From the NCBI RefSeq assembly GCF_022479115.1, contig NZ_CP092497.1:1364001-1428000 (forward strand): a stretch of DNA of 64,000 nt. The letters are read 5' to 3'. The DNA comes from Amycolatopsis sp. EV170708-02-1 (GTDB lineage Bacteria; Actinomycetota; Actinomycetes; Mycobacteriales; Pseudonocardiaceae). This document shows positions 49,615-57,819 of this stretch, one piece after another. The first letter of the stretch is position 1, and every line of letters starts with the position of its first letter. The notes beneath the pieces were generated by a model, which was not told the origin of the DNA, did not search any database, and worked only from the letters and a program-made list of their open reading frames with translations. The position numbers and the translations under genes are program-made.

Positions 49615-49932
49615 TTCCCAAACCTGGCCGGGGGATGCCCGAGAATCGAGCTCGCCTGGACCACATCGTCTCGCATGCGATTCGCCTCACCACGCGCGTT
49701 CGGGTGTTGACCGGGCCGCTGCCGGCGCCTCCTTCGTCGTTCAAGTCCGGCGAACCTACCAGCAATCGGCCGAACGCAATACTCCGAACGACCGCGGGTT
49801 CGCGTCCGCCCAAGGGAACCGTCTCGGAAAAGGGTAAGTGTTCGGGCGGCGGGACGCCGTCCGCCGACGGTGTTGATCGCGAAGTCCGATTCTCGCCAGC
49901 CTCCCGTGCGCGAGGCGGCGAAGCTGACGAAC

Positions 49933-50658
49933 GTGACAGTTTCCACGACGGCGGCCGAGGCCGCGCACACCCGTATCGAGCCCGGAATCCTCTACTTCGG
50001 CACCCCGGTGGTGCTGCTCTCGACGGTCGACCAAGCGGGCACGCCGAACCTGGCTCCGATGTCGTCGGCGTTCTGGCTCGGCTGGCGGGGCATGCTCGGG
50101 CTGGGCGCGAAGTCCAAGACGGCGCAAAATCTCATGCGCAACCGTGAATGTGTTCTGAATCTCCCTTCCGACGCGCTGGCGGCCGCCGTCGACAGGCTGG
50201 CGTTGACCACCGGATCGGATCCGGTCCCGTCCCGCAAGTACGAACGCGGCTACCGGCACGAACCGGACAAGTTCACCCGCGCCGGGCTCACCCCGGTCGA
50301 ATCGGAAACGGTCCGGCCGCCCCGCGTCGCGGAATGCCCGGTGACGATGGAGGCCGTCGTCGAGGCCGTTCACCCCCTCGCCGAGGACGATCCGAAACAA
50401 CGCGGCGGCGTGCTCGTGTTCGAAGTGCGCGTACAGCGCGTCCACGTCCACGACGACATCCGGATGCCGGGCACCGAAGACCGGATCGACCCCGACCGGT
50501 GGCGGCCGCTGATCATGAGCTTCCAGAAGCTCTACGGTCTCGGCTCGCAGGTCCATCCGTCGACGCTGGCGAAAATCCCGGAGCGGCTCTACCGGGGGCC
50601 CGATATCGAGCGGTCGCGGGCGAACGAGAACCGGTTCACCAACGGCAGCCAGCGCTGA
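49933..50658 (+). CDS. Flavin reductase-like (FMN-binding split barrel) protein
   Basis: A 241-residue protein. GTPVVLLSTVDQAGTPNLAP, MSSAFWLGWRGMLGLG and NRECVLNLPS fit the flavin-reductase/split-barrel family, which reduces or binds FMN. The start is uncertain: GTG 49933 is favoured, since the conserved fold begins soon after, but GTG 49870 and 49906 are in frame. It is divergent from the ligase fusion. Its 3' end overlaps the convergent KAP gene by 70 bases. Confidence 0.75.
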   Translation: MTVSTTAAEAAHTRIEPGILYFGTPVVLLSTVDQAGTPNLAPMSSAFWLGWRGMLGLGAKSKTAQNLMRNRECVLNLPSDALAAAVDRLALTTGSDPVPSRKYERGYRHEPDKFTRAGLTPVESETVRPPRVAECPVTMEAVVEAVHPLAEDDPKQRGGVLVFEVRVQRVHVHDDIRMPGTEDRIDPDRWRPLIMSFQKLYGLGSQVHPSTLAKIPERLYRGPDIERSRANENRFTNGSQR

Positions 50659-53144
50659 TAGGACGCGGCCAGCCGCGGCCACGAGTCGCCGGACAGGCCG
50701 CGTTCGAGCTTCGGCCGCAGTTCGTGGTCGTTCATCGACGACACGATTTCAAGGGCGGTGTCTTCGGGGCCCGTCGCCTCGAGATCGTCGAACCATCGGA
50801 TGGCGTCCGGATGCCCGACGTGGACCGCGAGCAGCACCAGCACCGCGCGGAACGGTGCCTCACGGTCGCCGTCGGCGAGGAAGCCGGCCAGTTCCTCTCC
50901 GGAGAAACGCGCTCGTAGCAGGCGATACAGATTCAGGAGTCGCTTCGCGGCCCGTGGGGACCTGATGAACGGGGCCAGCGTCGGCAGGAAATCCAGTTCC
51001 ACCGGCGAGATCACCAGACGAGGAGGGCGGACGTCTATTGTGGACCGTTCGGACGACGGTGCCGGTTCTTCCGAGGGAAGCGGGAGAGCCGCCTCCACCG
51101 GAGCGCGGCCGCCGGTGGCCTGATCCTTCCCGGCGGGTACGGGCGCCGGGATGGAATCCTGGATCTCGGTTTCGGCGAGCCCGCGCACGAGCCCCGCGAA
51201 CCCTGGATCGTCCATGGGGGACAACGTGAACGGCACCTGGAAGATCTTTTCCAGGTAGTTCTCGGCGAAGGTCTCCGGGTCGTCGCCGAGCATCTCCTCG
51301 TAGTGCTGCTCGACGGCCTTCTTGAGCCACCGGGAGTCGACCCCCACCACGACGACGAACACCGGCAGGGCCAGCAGGAGATGGATGGCTTCGAGGACCT
51401 GGACGACGACCTTGGGCGGGCAGCGGTCGAGGTCGTCGATGTAGAGCACGGTCCGCTCGATCTTGCCGGAACCGTGCGGCACCTCGGCGAGCATCGTCGC
51501 GAACGTTTCGAGATCCTTGCGCAGCAAGGAGACCACGCCCAGATGCTCGACGTAGTCCGAGACCCGGGATTCGGCGAACGACACGAGGTCCAGCCCCGGC
51601 GCGAGTTCGGCGACCGCCTTTTCGAGCCGGTCGGATTCCGCGTCCAGTTCGGCCAGGCGCCGCTCGGTCTCTTCGTCCTCTTCGGACGGACCGCCGAGTT
51701 TGCCGAGCGCCTGGTGGATCCGGCCGGCGCTGGCGCGCATCCGCAGGACGACGGTCAGCGCGGAGCTCACCACCGTGAGCCCGCCGAGCAGTCCGGAGAC
51801 CTGTGACCGGCCGACGAGCAACGTGACGACCAGGACCGTCACCAGCCCGCCGATCAGGACCAGCAGCGGAACCGGATCCTGCCGCAGCCGTCGCCAGAAT
51901 TCGGCGACGTCGGAACGCAGTCCGCCGGTTTCCCTGGCCAGCCGTTCGAGGTCTTCGGCGGTCGGCCGGTCGACACCGATCCTGGAGCCGATCCACGCCT
52001 TGTCCGCGTCGGTGAGGCTGTCGAAGACGGCGCGGACGTACTCGCGCGGCTTCCGCCGCCGGTTCGCCTGCTTCTGCCGCGCCGTCAACGTCCTGCGTTC
52101 GAGCCGGACCGCGCTGAGCCTGCCGAGCAGGGTCTTCTCGGTCTTGCGGCGCTCCGCGAGCAGGTCGGCCTGGCGCTGTAGGTCGTTCTCGGCGCCGCTC
52201 GCGGCGAGGTTGTCGAAGATATGCGTGGCGAGGCTGGCGAGAAGGTTCGCTTCGCTGTAATGCCAGGCGTTGAAGCTGATCTGGCGGACGCTCGAACAAT
52301 AGGAGGACACCGACTTCCCGTGCGCACCCGCCCCGGTCTCGGCCGCCCGCGCGGAATCGGCGAGTGCGCGGACGCGCAGCCGCATCTGCCGCATGAAGAA
52401 ACTCTTGCCCGAACCCCAGCTGCCGAACAGGCCGATCGACAGGGGAGGGGTGATCATCCGGGAGACCACCAGATCGGCGAGCATGCGCACGTCGGCGCCG
52501 ATGCCGAGGCGGTCGACGCCGTCCTCGGTGTCGGGCCGGTAATCGGCGACGTGAGCGGCGAACGGGTCGGAGGGCTCGATGGGTTTCGGCGGCTGCGTTT
52601 CCGCGGAAAGTCCGGCGAGCTGCCCGGCCATCCGCAGCGGTGCGGCTTCGGGGAACATCTGATCGGCGACGAGGCGCTCGCCGCCGGAAAGGTCCGCGGC
52701 GAGTCTCACGATGGTCGGGCGAAGAGGATCGAGGACTCCTCGCAGCCTCGGATTCTCGTACCGGTCTTCCCGGATGACTCCCAGGGCCCGGCGAGCGGTG
52801 TGCCGTCCGAGCCAGGCCGTCAACGGGCGCGAGAGATCGATGAAGTTCTCGTCCAGCTCGCCGTCCAGCCAGACGACGGCGGTGGCCGCGCCCTTCTGGC
52901 GAGCGAGGTCGGTGCTCAACGGTTTGAGGATCAGTTCGTAGTCCGGGTACGACGCCAGCAACGCCTCGTAGGCGGTCCGACGGACTCCCGAGTTGTGCTC
53001 GTAGACGATCAGGGTGAACGGCGCCGCCGACAGCGCGGCCCGGACATCCTGATCGGCATCCCGCGGCAGGTACGGGCGCAGATCCCCGCCGATCGGCGAG
53101 TTCTTCAGCAGAATGGCCGGATCGACGTCGCGCACCAGCACCAT
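50589..53144 (-). CDS. KAP-family P-loop NTPase with membrane insertion
   Basis: An 851-residue protein. Residues 1 to about 160 form an unrecognised domain. The KAP NTPase follows: Walker A at 241-248 (GSWGSGKS), then a large insertion with two hydrophobic helices (VPLLVLIGGLVTVLVVTLLVG and the next one) and a coiled region, then Walker B VLYIDDLDRCPP near residue 555. In KAP proteins the helices inside the NTPase bring the enzyme to the membrane. Known members include Kidins220 and the phage-exclusion protein PifA, so defence or envelope scaffolding is possible. GGGAGGG precedes ATG 53144. Confidence 0.86.
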   Translation of the reverse strand: MVLVRDVDPAILLKNSPIGGDLRPYLPRDADQDVRAALSAAPFTLIVYEHNSGVRRTAYEALLASYPDYELILKPLSTDLARQKGAATAVVWLDGELDENFIDLSRPLTAWLGRHTARRALGVIREDRYENPRLRGVLDPLRPTIVRLAADLSGGERLVADQMFPEAAPLRMAGQLAGLSAETQPPKPIEPSDPFAAHVADYRPDTEDGVDRLGIGADVRMLADLVVSRMITPPLSIGLFGSWGSGKSFFMRQMRLRVRALADSARAAETGAGAHGKSVSSYCSSVRQISFNAWHYSEANLLASLATHIFDNLAASGAENDLQRQADLLAERRKTEKTLLGRLSAVRLERRTLTARQKQANRRRKPREYVRAVFDSLTDADKAWIGSRIGVDRPTAEDLERLARETGGLRSDVAEFWRRLRQDPVPLLVLIGGLVTVLVVTLLVGRSQVSGLLGGLTVVSSALTVVLRMRASAGRIHQALGKLGGPSEEDEETERRLAELDAESDRLEKAVAELAPGLDLVSFAESRVSDYVEHLGVVSLLRKDLETFATMLAEVPHGSGKIERTVLYIDDLDRCPPKVVVQVLEAIHLLLALPVFVVVVGVDSRWLKKAVEQHYEEMLGDDPETFAENYLEKIFQVPFTLSPMDDPGFAGLVRGLAETEIQDSIPAPVPAGKDQATGGRAPVEAALPLPSEEPAPSSERSTIDVRPPRLVISPVELDFLPTLAPFIRSPRAAKRLLNLYRLLRARFSGEELAGFLADGDREAPFRAVLVLLAVHVGHPDAIRWFDDLEATGPEDTALEIVSSMNDHELRPKLERGLSGDSWPRLAASYQRWLPLVNRFSFARDRSISGPR

Positions 53145-53250
53145 CCGTGCTCCCTCCCAAGGACGAACGGAAGGGCAGTCTAGAGGGGCGAATACTCAGC
53201 TGTGAGTGAAACCCCGCATCCGCTGGGTCACCGCTCGCTACGTTGATCTC

Positions 53251-54501
53251 ATGACTGGGGAGCGGCTCGACGGCAGGTACGCGAAGCTCTGGGCGGCGAG
53301 TACGACGTCCGCGCTGGGCAGTGGTCTCGCGACGGTGGCGGCACCGCTGCTGATCGCTTCCCGCACCGACGAACCGCTCGTGGTCTCGGGCGGTTTCGCG
53401 GTGGCGTGGCTGCCTTGGCTGCTCTTCTCACTGCCGGGCGGGGTGCTCGTCGACCGGGTGGACCGGCGGAAGCTGATGATCATCCTGGATTGGATCCGCG
53501 TCCCCGCCGTCGCGCTGCTGGCCGTCGCGATCACGGCGGGAAACGTCGACATCGCCTTGTTGTACGCGGTCCTCTTCGTGATCAACGCGAGCGAGGTCGT
53601 ATTCCGGACGGCGAGCGGGGCGATGTTGCCCGCGATCGTCCCGAAGTCCTTGCTGGAGCGGGCGAACGGGCGGCTGTACGCCGGGACGACGCTGGCCCAC
53701 GGCATGCTTTCCGGCCCGCTGAGCGGTTTCCTGTTCGGTGTCGCGGCGAGCATCCCGTTCTACGTCAACGCCGGCACGTACGCGGTCAGCGCACTGCTGC
53801 TCGGGCTCATCGCCGGTGCCTATCGATCGCGACCCGGCGACGATCCCGGCGAGCCCGTCGTGCGGCGCTCGATACGGGCGGAGGCGGCCGAGGGATTCCG
53901 GTGGCTGGCCGGTCAGCGCCTGCTGCGGACCATGGTCGGGCTGATCGGCATGCTGAACCTGACGCTCGTCGCGGCCACCTCCGTGCTGGTGTTGCTGGCG
54001 AAGGAGCGGCTCCAGCTGGGGTCCGTCGGCTACGGCCTGCTGTTCACCTGCATGGCGGTGGGCGGGCTGCTCGGCTCGGTCACCGGAGACCGGCTGATCA
54101 GGTGGTGCACGCCGACGTGGACCTTGCGGATCGGGCTGCTGATCGAGGCCGGGACCCATCTGGTGCTGGCGACGAGCACGAACGCGCCGGTGGTGGGGGT
54201 GACGCTGTTCCTGTTCGGGGTGCACGGCGCGCTGTGGGGCATCGTCGGCAGCTCCCTGCGTCAGCGGCTCACCCCGCCGGACATGCTCGGCAGGGTCGGC
54301 AGCACGAGCCTGTTCATCATCGCGGGCGGCAATTGCGTCGGCGCGTTGCTCGGCGGTGCGGTGGCGTCGAAGTTCGGGCTGACGACGCCGTACTGGGCCG
54401 GTTTCGTGGTGGCGGTGCTCGTTTCCGCGCTCACCTGGCGGGTGTTCGACCGCGCGATCGTCTCCGCGGCCTACGAGGACGAGCCCGCCGTCAGCCGTTG
54501 A
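53251..54501 (+). CDS. MFS transporter, EntS-like
   Basis: A 416-residue membrane protein with about twelve hydrophobic helices and the loop VDRVDRRKLMI. The sequence resembles the EntS/macrolide-efflux branch (SGAMLPAIVPKSLLERANG). ATG 53251 follows a TACGTT -10-like box closely, suggesting a leaderless mRNA; an upstream GTG at 53206 is possible but less likely. The 3' end overlaps convergent folE by 11 bases. The cargo is unknown. Confidence 0.85.
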   Translation: MTGERLDGRYAKLWAASTTSALGSGLATVAAPLLIASRTDEPLVVSGGFAVAWLPWLLFSLPGGVLVDRVDRRKLMIILDWIRVPAVALLAVAITAGNVDIALLYAVLFVINASEVVFRTASGAMLPAIVPKSLLERANGRLYAGTTLAHGMLSGPLSGFLFGVAASIPFYVNAGTYAVSALLLGLIAGAYRSRPGDDPGEPVVRRSIRAEAAEGFRWLAGQRLLRTMVGLIGMLNLTLVAATSVLVLLAKERLQLGSVGYGLLFTCMAVGGLLGSVTGDRLIRWCTPTWTLRIGLLIEAGTHLVLATSTNAPVVGVTLFLFGVHGALWGIVGSSLRQRLTPPDMLGRVGSTSLFIIAGGNCVGALLGGAVASKFGLTTPYWAGFVVAVLVSALTWRVFDRAIVSAAYEDEPAVSR

Positions 54502-55087
54502 TGCCGGTGAGCGCGAAGAACTCCTGCCGGGAACGGGCGTCTTCGCGGAGCGTGCCGAGCAGGGTGGAGGTGACGGTGCTCGAACCGACGGCCTGGACGC
54601 CGCGCAACGTCATGCACGAGTGCTCGGCTTCGATCACCACGCCGACGCCGCGGGGTTCGAGCTGCTCCTCCAGCCAGTCGGCGACCTGCTTCGTCAGCCG
54701 CTCCTGGACCTGCGGACGACAGGCGAAGTGCTCGACGATCCTCGCCAGCTTGGAGAGGCCGAGGATGCGCTCGCCGGGCAGGTAACCCACGTGCGCGACG
54801 CCGACGAACGGCAGCAGGTGGTGTTCACAGACGGACCGGACCGGGATCCCCCTGGCGAGGACGAGTTCGTCGTAGCCCTCGTCGTTGGGGAACGTCGTCA
54901 GATCGAACGGCCGAGGGGTGAACAGCTCGGCGTACGCGCGCGCCATCCGGCCCGGCGTGCCGCGGAGACTCTCGGAGTCCAGTGGGATACCCAGCGCGGT
55001 GAGGAGATCGGCGGCCGCGGCTTCGGCGGCCGCCAGGTCCGGCCCCGGCCCGGTTTCGTGCACGACGCGCAAGGCGGGAGTGGACAT
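54491..55087 (-). CDS. folE: GTP cyclohydrolase I
   Basis: A 198-residue enzyme that turns GTP into dihydroneopterin triphosphate, the first step of folate and pterin synthesis. RGTPGRMARAYAELF, the zinc ligands in SVCEHHLLPF, GYLPGERILGLSKL and EAEHSCMTLRGV are all canonical. As no other folate genes are near, this may be a second copy or a pterin-cofactor enzyme. It is divergent from the HTH regulator below. Confidence 0.93.
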   Translation of the reverse strand: MSTPALRVVHETGPGPDLAAAEAAAADLLTALGIPLDSESLRGTPGRMARAYAELFTPRPFDLTTFPNDEGYDELVLARGIPVRSVCEHHLLPFVGVAHVGYLPGERILGLSKLARIVEHFACRPQVQERLTKQVADWLEEQLEPRGVGVVIEAEHSCMTLRGVQAVGSSTVTSTLLGTLREDARSRQEFFALTGING

Positions 55088-55118
55088 TGGGCCTCCTAGG
55101 CTGGACGCGATCCCCAGT

Positions 55119-55130
55119 GGTTATTTAACC
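55119..55130. promoter_or_regulatory. Palindrome between folE and the HTH regulator
   Basis: GGTTA-TT-TAACC, an AT-rich palindrome in very GC-rich DNA, 32 bases upstream of folE and about 100 bases before the regulator gene. A likely operator for the divergent regulator. Confidence 0.45.
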
Positions 55131-55229
55131 AAGACTTTTGGGTGTTTTGCCACCCGCGGGCTCATCGTACATGGTAGATCCGTGATCCAGGGTGTTCAGT
55201 CGGTTGAGATAGGCGATATCGTGGTGTAC

Positions 55230-55940
55230 GTGACAGTGCCCGACCCGGACGGCCTCGACGCCCCCGCCATCGCCGCGGTGGCGGCTCTCGACGACGACCT
55301 TCGCCGGGGTATGTACGCCTACGCCCGGCGCGCGCGGCGCCCGGTCACGCGGGACGAGGCGGCGGCCGCGGTGGGGATCTCCCGCAAGCTCGCCGCCTTC
55401 CACCTCGACAAACTCGTGGATGCCGGGCTGCTCAGATTCGGTTTCGCGGCGGGCCCGGTGGTGAAGGTGGGGCGCAGGCCGAAGGTCTACGAACCCGTCG
55501 ACGACACCATCCAGGTGCAGCTTCCGGCGCGGCGGCACGAGGTTCTCGCGGACATCCTCGCCGAGGCGGTGCTCGCCGAAGAGTCCGGTGAGACGGCGAG
55601 GGAAGCCGTGCGCCGGGTCGCGGGGGAGCGTGGCTTCGCGGCGGGCGAGGAGGAACGCGCGCGGACGCGGCCCGGCAGGCTCGGCGCGGAACGCGCACTC
55701 ACCGTGGCCGAGGGGATGCTTCGCCGCTATGGCTTCGAACCGAGCCGGGACAGCAGGACCTGCGTCCGCCTGCGGAACTGCCCGTTCCACCCGCTGGCCG
55801 CGAAGGCCCCGGACCTGGTCTGCGGGATCAACCAGGCCTTCCTGGCCGGTTTCCTGAACGGCGTGCGCGCTGGGAACGTGGAAGCGGCCCTCGTTCCCGG
55901 CGTGGCCGAGTGCTGTGTGGAGCTACGGCAGGCCGAATAG
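55230..55940 (+). CDS. COG2345-type winged-helix regulator, possible Fe-S binding
   Basis: A 236-residue regulator. The winged helix (about 30-95: RRPVTRDEAAAAVGISRKLA and LDKLVDAGLLRFG) is followed by a C-terminal domain with a cysteine pattern (CVRLRNCPFHPLAAK, then LVCGINQ and ECCVEL) like SufR-type Fe-S sensors. No ATG is available: GTG 55230 is chosen among GTG 55221, 55224 and 55230. It probably senses redox or iron-sulfur state. It is divergent from folE. Confidence 0.78.
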   Translation: MTVPDPDGLDAPAIAAVAALDDDLRRGMYAYARRARRPVTRDEAAAAVGISRKLAAFHLDKLVDAGLLRFGFAAGPVVKVGRRPKVYEPVDDTIQVQLPARRHEVLADILAEAVLAEESGETAREAVRRVAGERGFAAGEEERARTRPGRLGAERALTVAEGMLRRYGFEPSRDSRTCVRLRNCPFHPLAAKAPDLVCGINQAFLAGFLNGVRAGNVEAALVPGVAECCVELRQAE

Positions 55941-55945
55941 CCCGA

Positions 55946-56398
55946 TCAGGCGGCGCCGGCGATCTGCCGCGTCGCGACGTTGAGCCGGTTCCAGGTGTTG
56001 ATGGCGGCGATGGACAGGACCAGGCTGGAGAGCTGCTTTTCGTCGTAGTGGCGAGCGGCCTCGTTCCAGACCGCGTCGTCGACCGGGTCGGCCCGGTCCG
56101 CGATCCGGGTGACGGCCTCGGCCAGCGCGAGCGCCGCGCGTTCGGCGTCGGTGTAGTAGGCCGTGTCACGCCACGCCGCCACGGTGAAGATCCGTTCGTC
56201 GGACTCGCCGGCCTTGCGCATTTCCTTGGTGTGCATCTCCAGGCAGCCGCTGCATCCGTTGATCTGGCTCGCACGGACGTGCATGAGGTAGTGCGTGGTC
56301 TTCGGGACACCGGTGTCGCCGGTCGACTCCGCCAGCGCGATCAGGGCCTTCAAAGTGGCCGGGTTCGCGATCGCGGGGTTGGGGATCCGGGTTTCCAT
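55946..56398 (-). CDS. AhpD-like carboxymuconolactone decarboxylase-family protein
   Basis: A 150-residue all-helical protein with the redox motif CSGCLEMH, typical of AhpD-type alkylhydroperoxidase domains. It could act in peroxide reduction. GGAGGAG precedes ATG 56398. The SDR gene 67 bases upstream is on the same strand; both may be repressed by the TetR upstream of them. It ends 5 bases from the convergent HTH gene. Confidence 0.86.
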   Translation of the reverse strand: METRIPNPAIANPATLKALIALAESTGDTGVPKTTHYLMHVRASQINGCSGCLEMHTKEMRKAGESDERIFTVAAWRDTAYYTDAERAALALAEAVTRIADRADPVDDAVWNEAARHYDEKQLSSLVLSIAAINTWNRLNVATRQIAGAA

Positions 56399-56465
56399 GA
56401 TGTTCTCCTCCAGGGTTTCCGTTTTGCTTTCACCGCACTGACGGATCCCGGAGCGGAGATGTGAC

Positions 56466-57161
56466 CTACCAGGGCACGATTTCGCCGTGGAGATCGAGGA
56501 ACTGCAGACCGGACGCGCCCGCCTGCGCTTCGAGGACGTCGACGACGGCCGGCATGCTCTCCTCGGCGGTGAGAGGAGCGCCGGGACCGCCGAGCGGTGT
56601 CCGGTTGTGGCCGGGGTGGATGAGGAGCTTGGTGTGCCCGTCGTCGGCGTACCGGGTGGAGTAGCTGCGCATCAACTGGTTGAGCGCGGCCTTGCTGGCC
56701 TTGTAGGCCTCGAATCCCGGCCTCGTGTTCAGCGAGATGCTGCCCTGCCTGGACGACATGACCGCGACGGTGCCACCCGGTACGACCAGATCGCGAAGGG
56801 CTTCCAGCGCGCGGAGCGGGCGCAACGCGTTGGTGATCATCACTTCGGCGAAGGTCTCCGTCGAGACCTCGGTGATCGGGAGATTCCCGCGGTCGATCGC
56901 GGCGTTGACGAAGAGCAGGTCGAGTTCGGTGCCGTCGAGCCGGTCGCGCAGGGCGGCGAGCTGATCGTCGCTGGTCATCTCCAGTGACTCGACCCGCAGT
57001 CGCCCGTCCGAGGCGTCGGCCTTCGCTTGGAGATCGCCTCCGCTCCGGCGCGTCGTGGCGACGACCTGCCAGTCGCGCCGGGTGAGCTCCTCGGCCAGGA
57101 CCAGTCCCAGGCCGCGCGAGGCGCCGAGGACGAGAGCCTGGCGTTCGGTTGTTCGAGACAT
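56466..57161 (-). CDS. Short-chain dehydrogenase/reductase
   Basis: A 231-residue SDR. The dinucleotide motif ALVLGASRGLGLVLAE is N-terminal, LLFVNAAIDRG replaces the usual NNAG, and the active site is Ser in VMSSRQGS plus YKASKAA. The substrate is unknown. AAGGAG precedes ATG 57161. It is divergent from a TetR gene, with a palindrome between them. Confidence 0.88.
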   Translation of the reverse strand: MSRTTERQALVLGASRGLGLVLAEELTRRDWQVVATTRRSGGDLQAKADASDGRLRVESLEMTSDDQLAALRDRLDGTELDLLFVNAAIDRGNLPITEVSTETFAEVMITNALRPLRALEALRDLVVPGGTVAVMSSRQGSISLNTRPGFEAYKASKAALNQLMRSYSTRYADDGHTKLLIHPGHNRTPLGGPGAPLTAEESMPAVVDVLEAQAGASGLQFLDLHGEIVPW

Positions 57162-57190
57162 GAAAACTCCTTGATGAAGGGATTTTGTCT

Positions 57191-57203
57191 AGACGCTACG
57201 TCT
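57191..57203. promoter_or_regulatory. TetR operator between the SDR and tetR genes
   Basis: AGACG-CTA-CGTCT is a perfect inverted repeat lying midway between the divergent starts. TATAGT at 57223-57228 is the likely -10 of the tetR gene, seven bases before its ATG (leaderless). Confidence 0.6.
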
Positions 57204-57234
57204 CGTCTCGACAATAGCCCGGTATAGTGACCGC

Positions 57235-57819
57235 ATGCCAGTCGTGAATTCGCGGCCCCGCAGGGCGCGCTCCGGCAACCAGCGCGACGAGGCGGCCCGC
57301 CTTGCCGTGCTCCATGCCGCGGACGACCTGCTCGTCGAGCACGGCTTCGCGCGGTTGACCATCGAGGCGATCGCGCGGCAGGCGGGAGTCGCCAAGCAGA
57401 CGATCTACCGATGGTGGCCCTCGAAGGTCGAGATCCTGCTCGACACACTCGTCGAGGACAGCGAAAAGCGCTTCCCGGTCCCGGCGGACAAGCCGGCCGA
57501 TCTCCGCGGCTACTTCCGTGGCTACGCGCGATTCGTCACCCGTGACCCGGCGGGGAAGGTCCTGCTCGCGCTCATCGCCGAAGCGCAGCACAGTCCCGAA
57601 ACGGCCAAGAGCCTGCACGAACGCTATCTCGGCCCGCGCCGGGAACGGGAACGCGACCTCCTCGCGCGCGGGATCGAGGCAGGCGAGTTGTCGACCACGC
57701 TGGACCTCGACGCGGCGCTCGACGCCGTCGTCGGCCCGATCGTCTACCGGGCGCTCACGGGAGCGAGCGTTCCCCGCGCCCTGGTGGACGCCCTTTTCGA
57801 CGGGCTGCTCAAGCCTTAG
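57235..57819 (+). CDS. TetR-family regulator
   Basis: A 194-residue regulator with the N-terminal HTH (AVLHAADDLLVEHGFARLT, then VAKQTIYRWWPSKVEILL) and a TetR_C_11-like C-terminal domain. It probably represses the divergent SDR and AhpD-like genes, as well as itself. The stop overlaps the convergent P450 by 4 bases. Confidence 0.88.
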   Translation: MPVVNSRPRRARSGNQRDEAARLAVLHAADDLLVEHGFARLTIEAIARQAGVAKQTIYRWWPSKVEILLDTLVEDSEKRFPVPADKPADLRGYFRGYARFVTRDPAGKVLLALIAEAQHSPETAKSLHERYLGPRRERERDLLARGIEAGELSTTLDLDAALDAVVGPIVYRALTGASVPRALVDALFDGLLKP

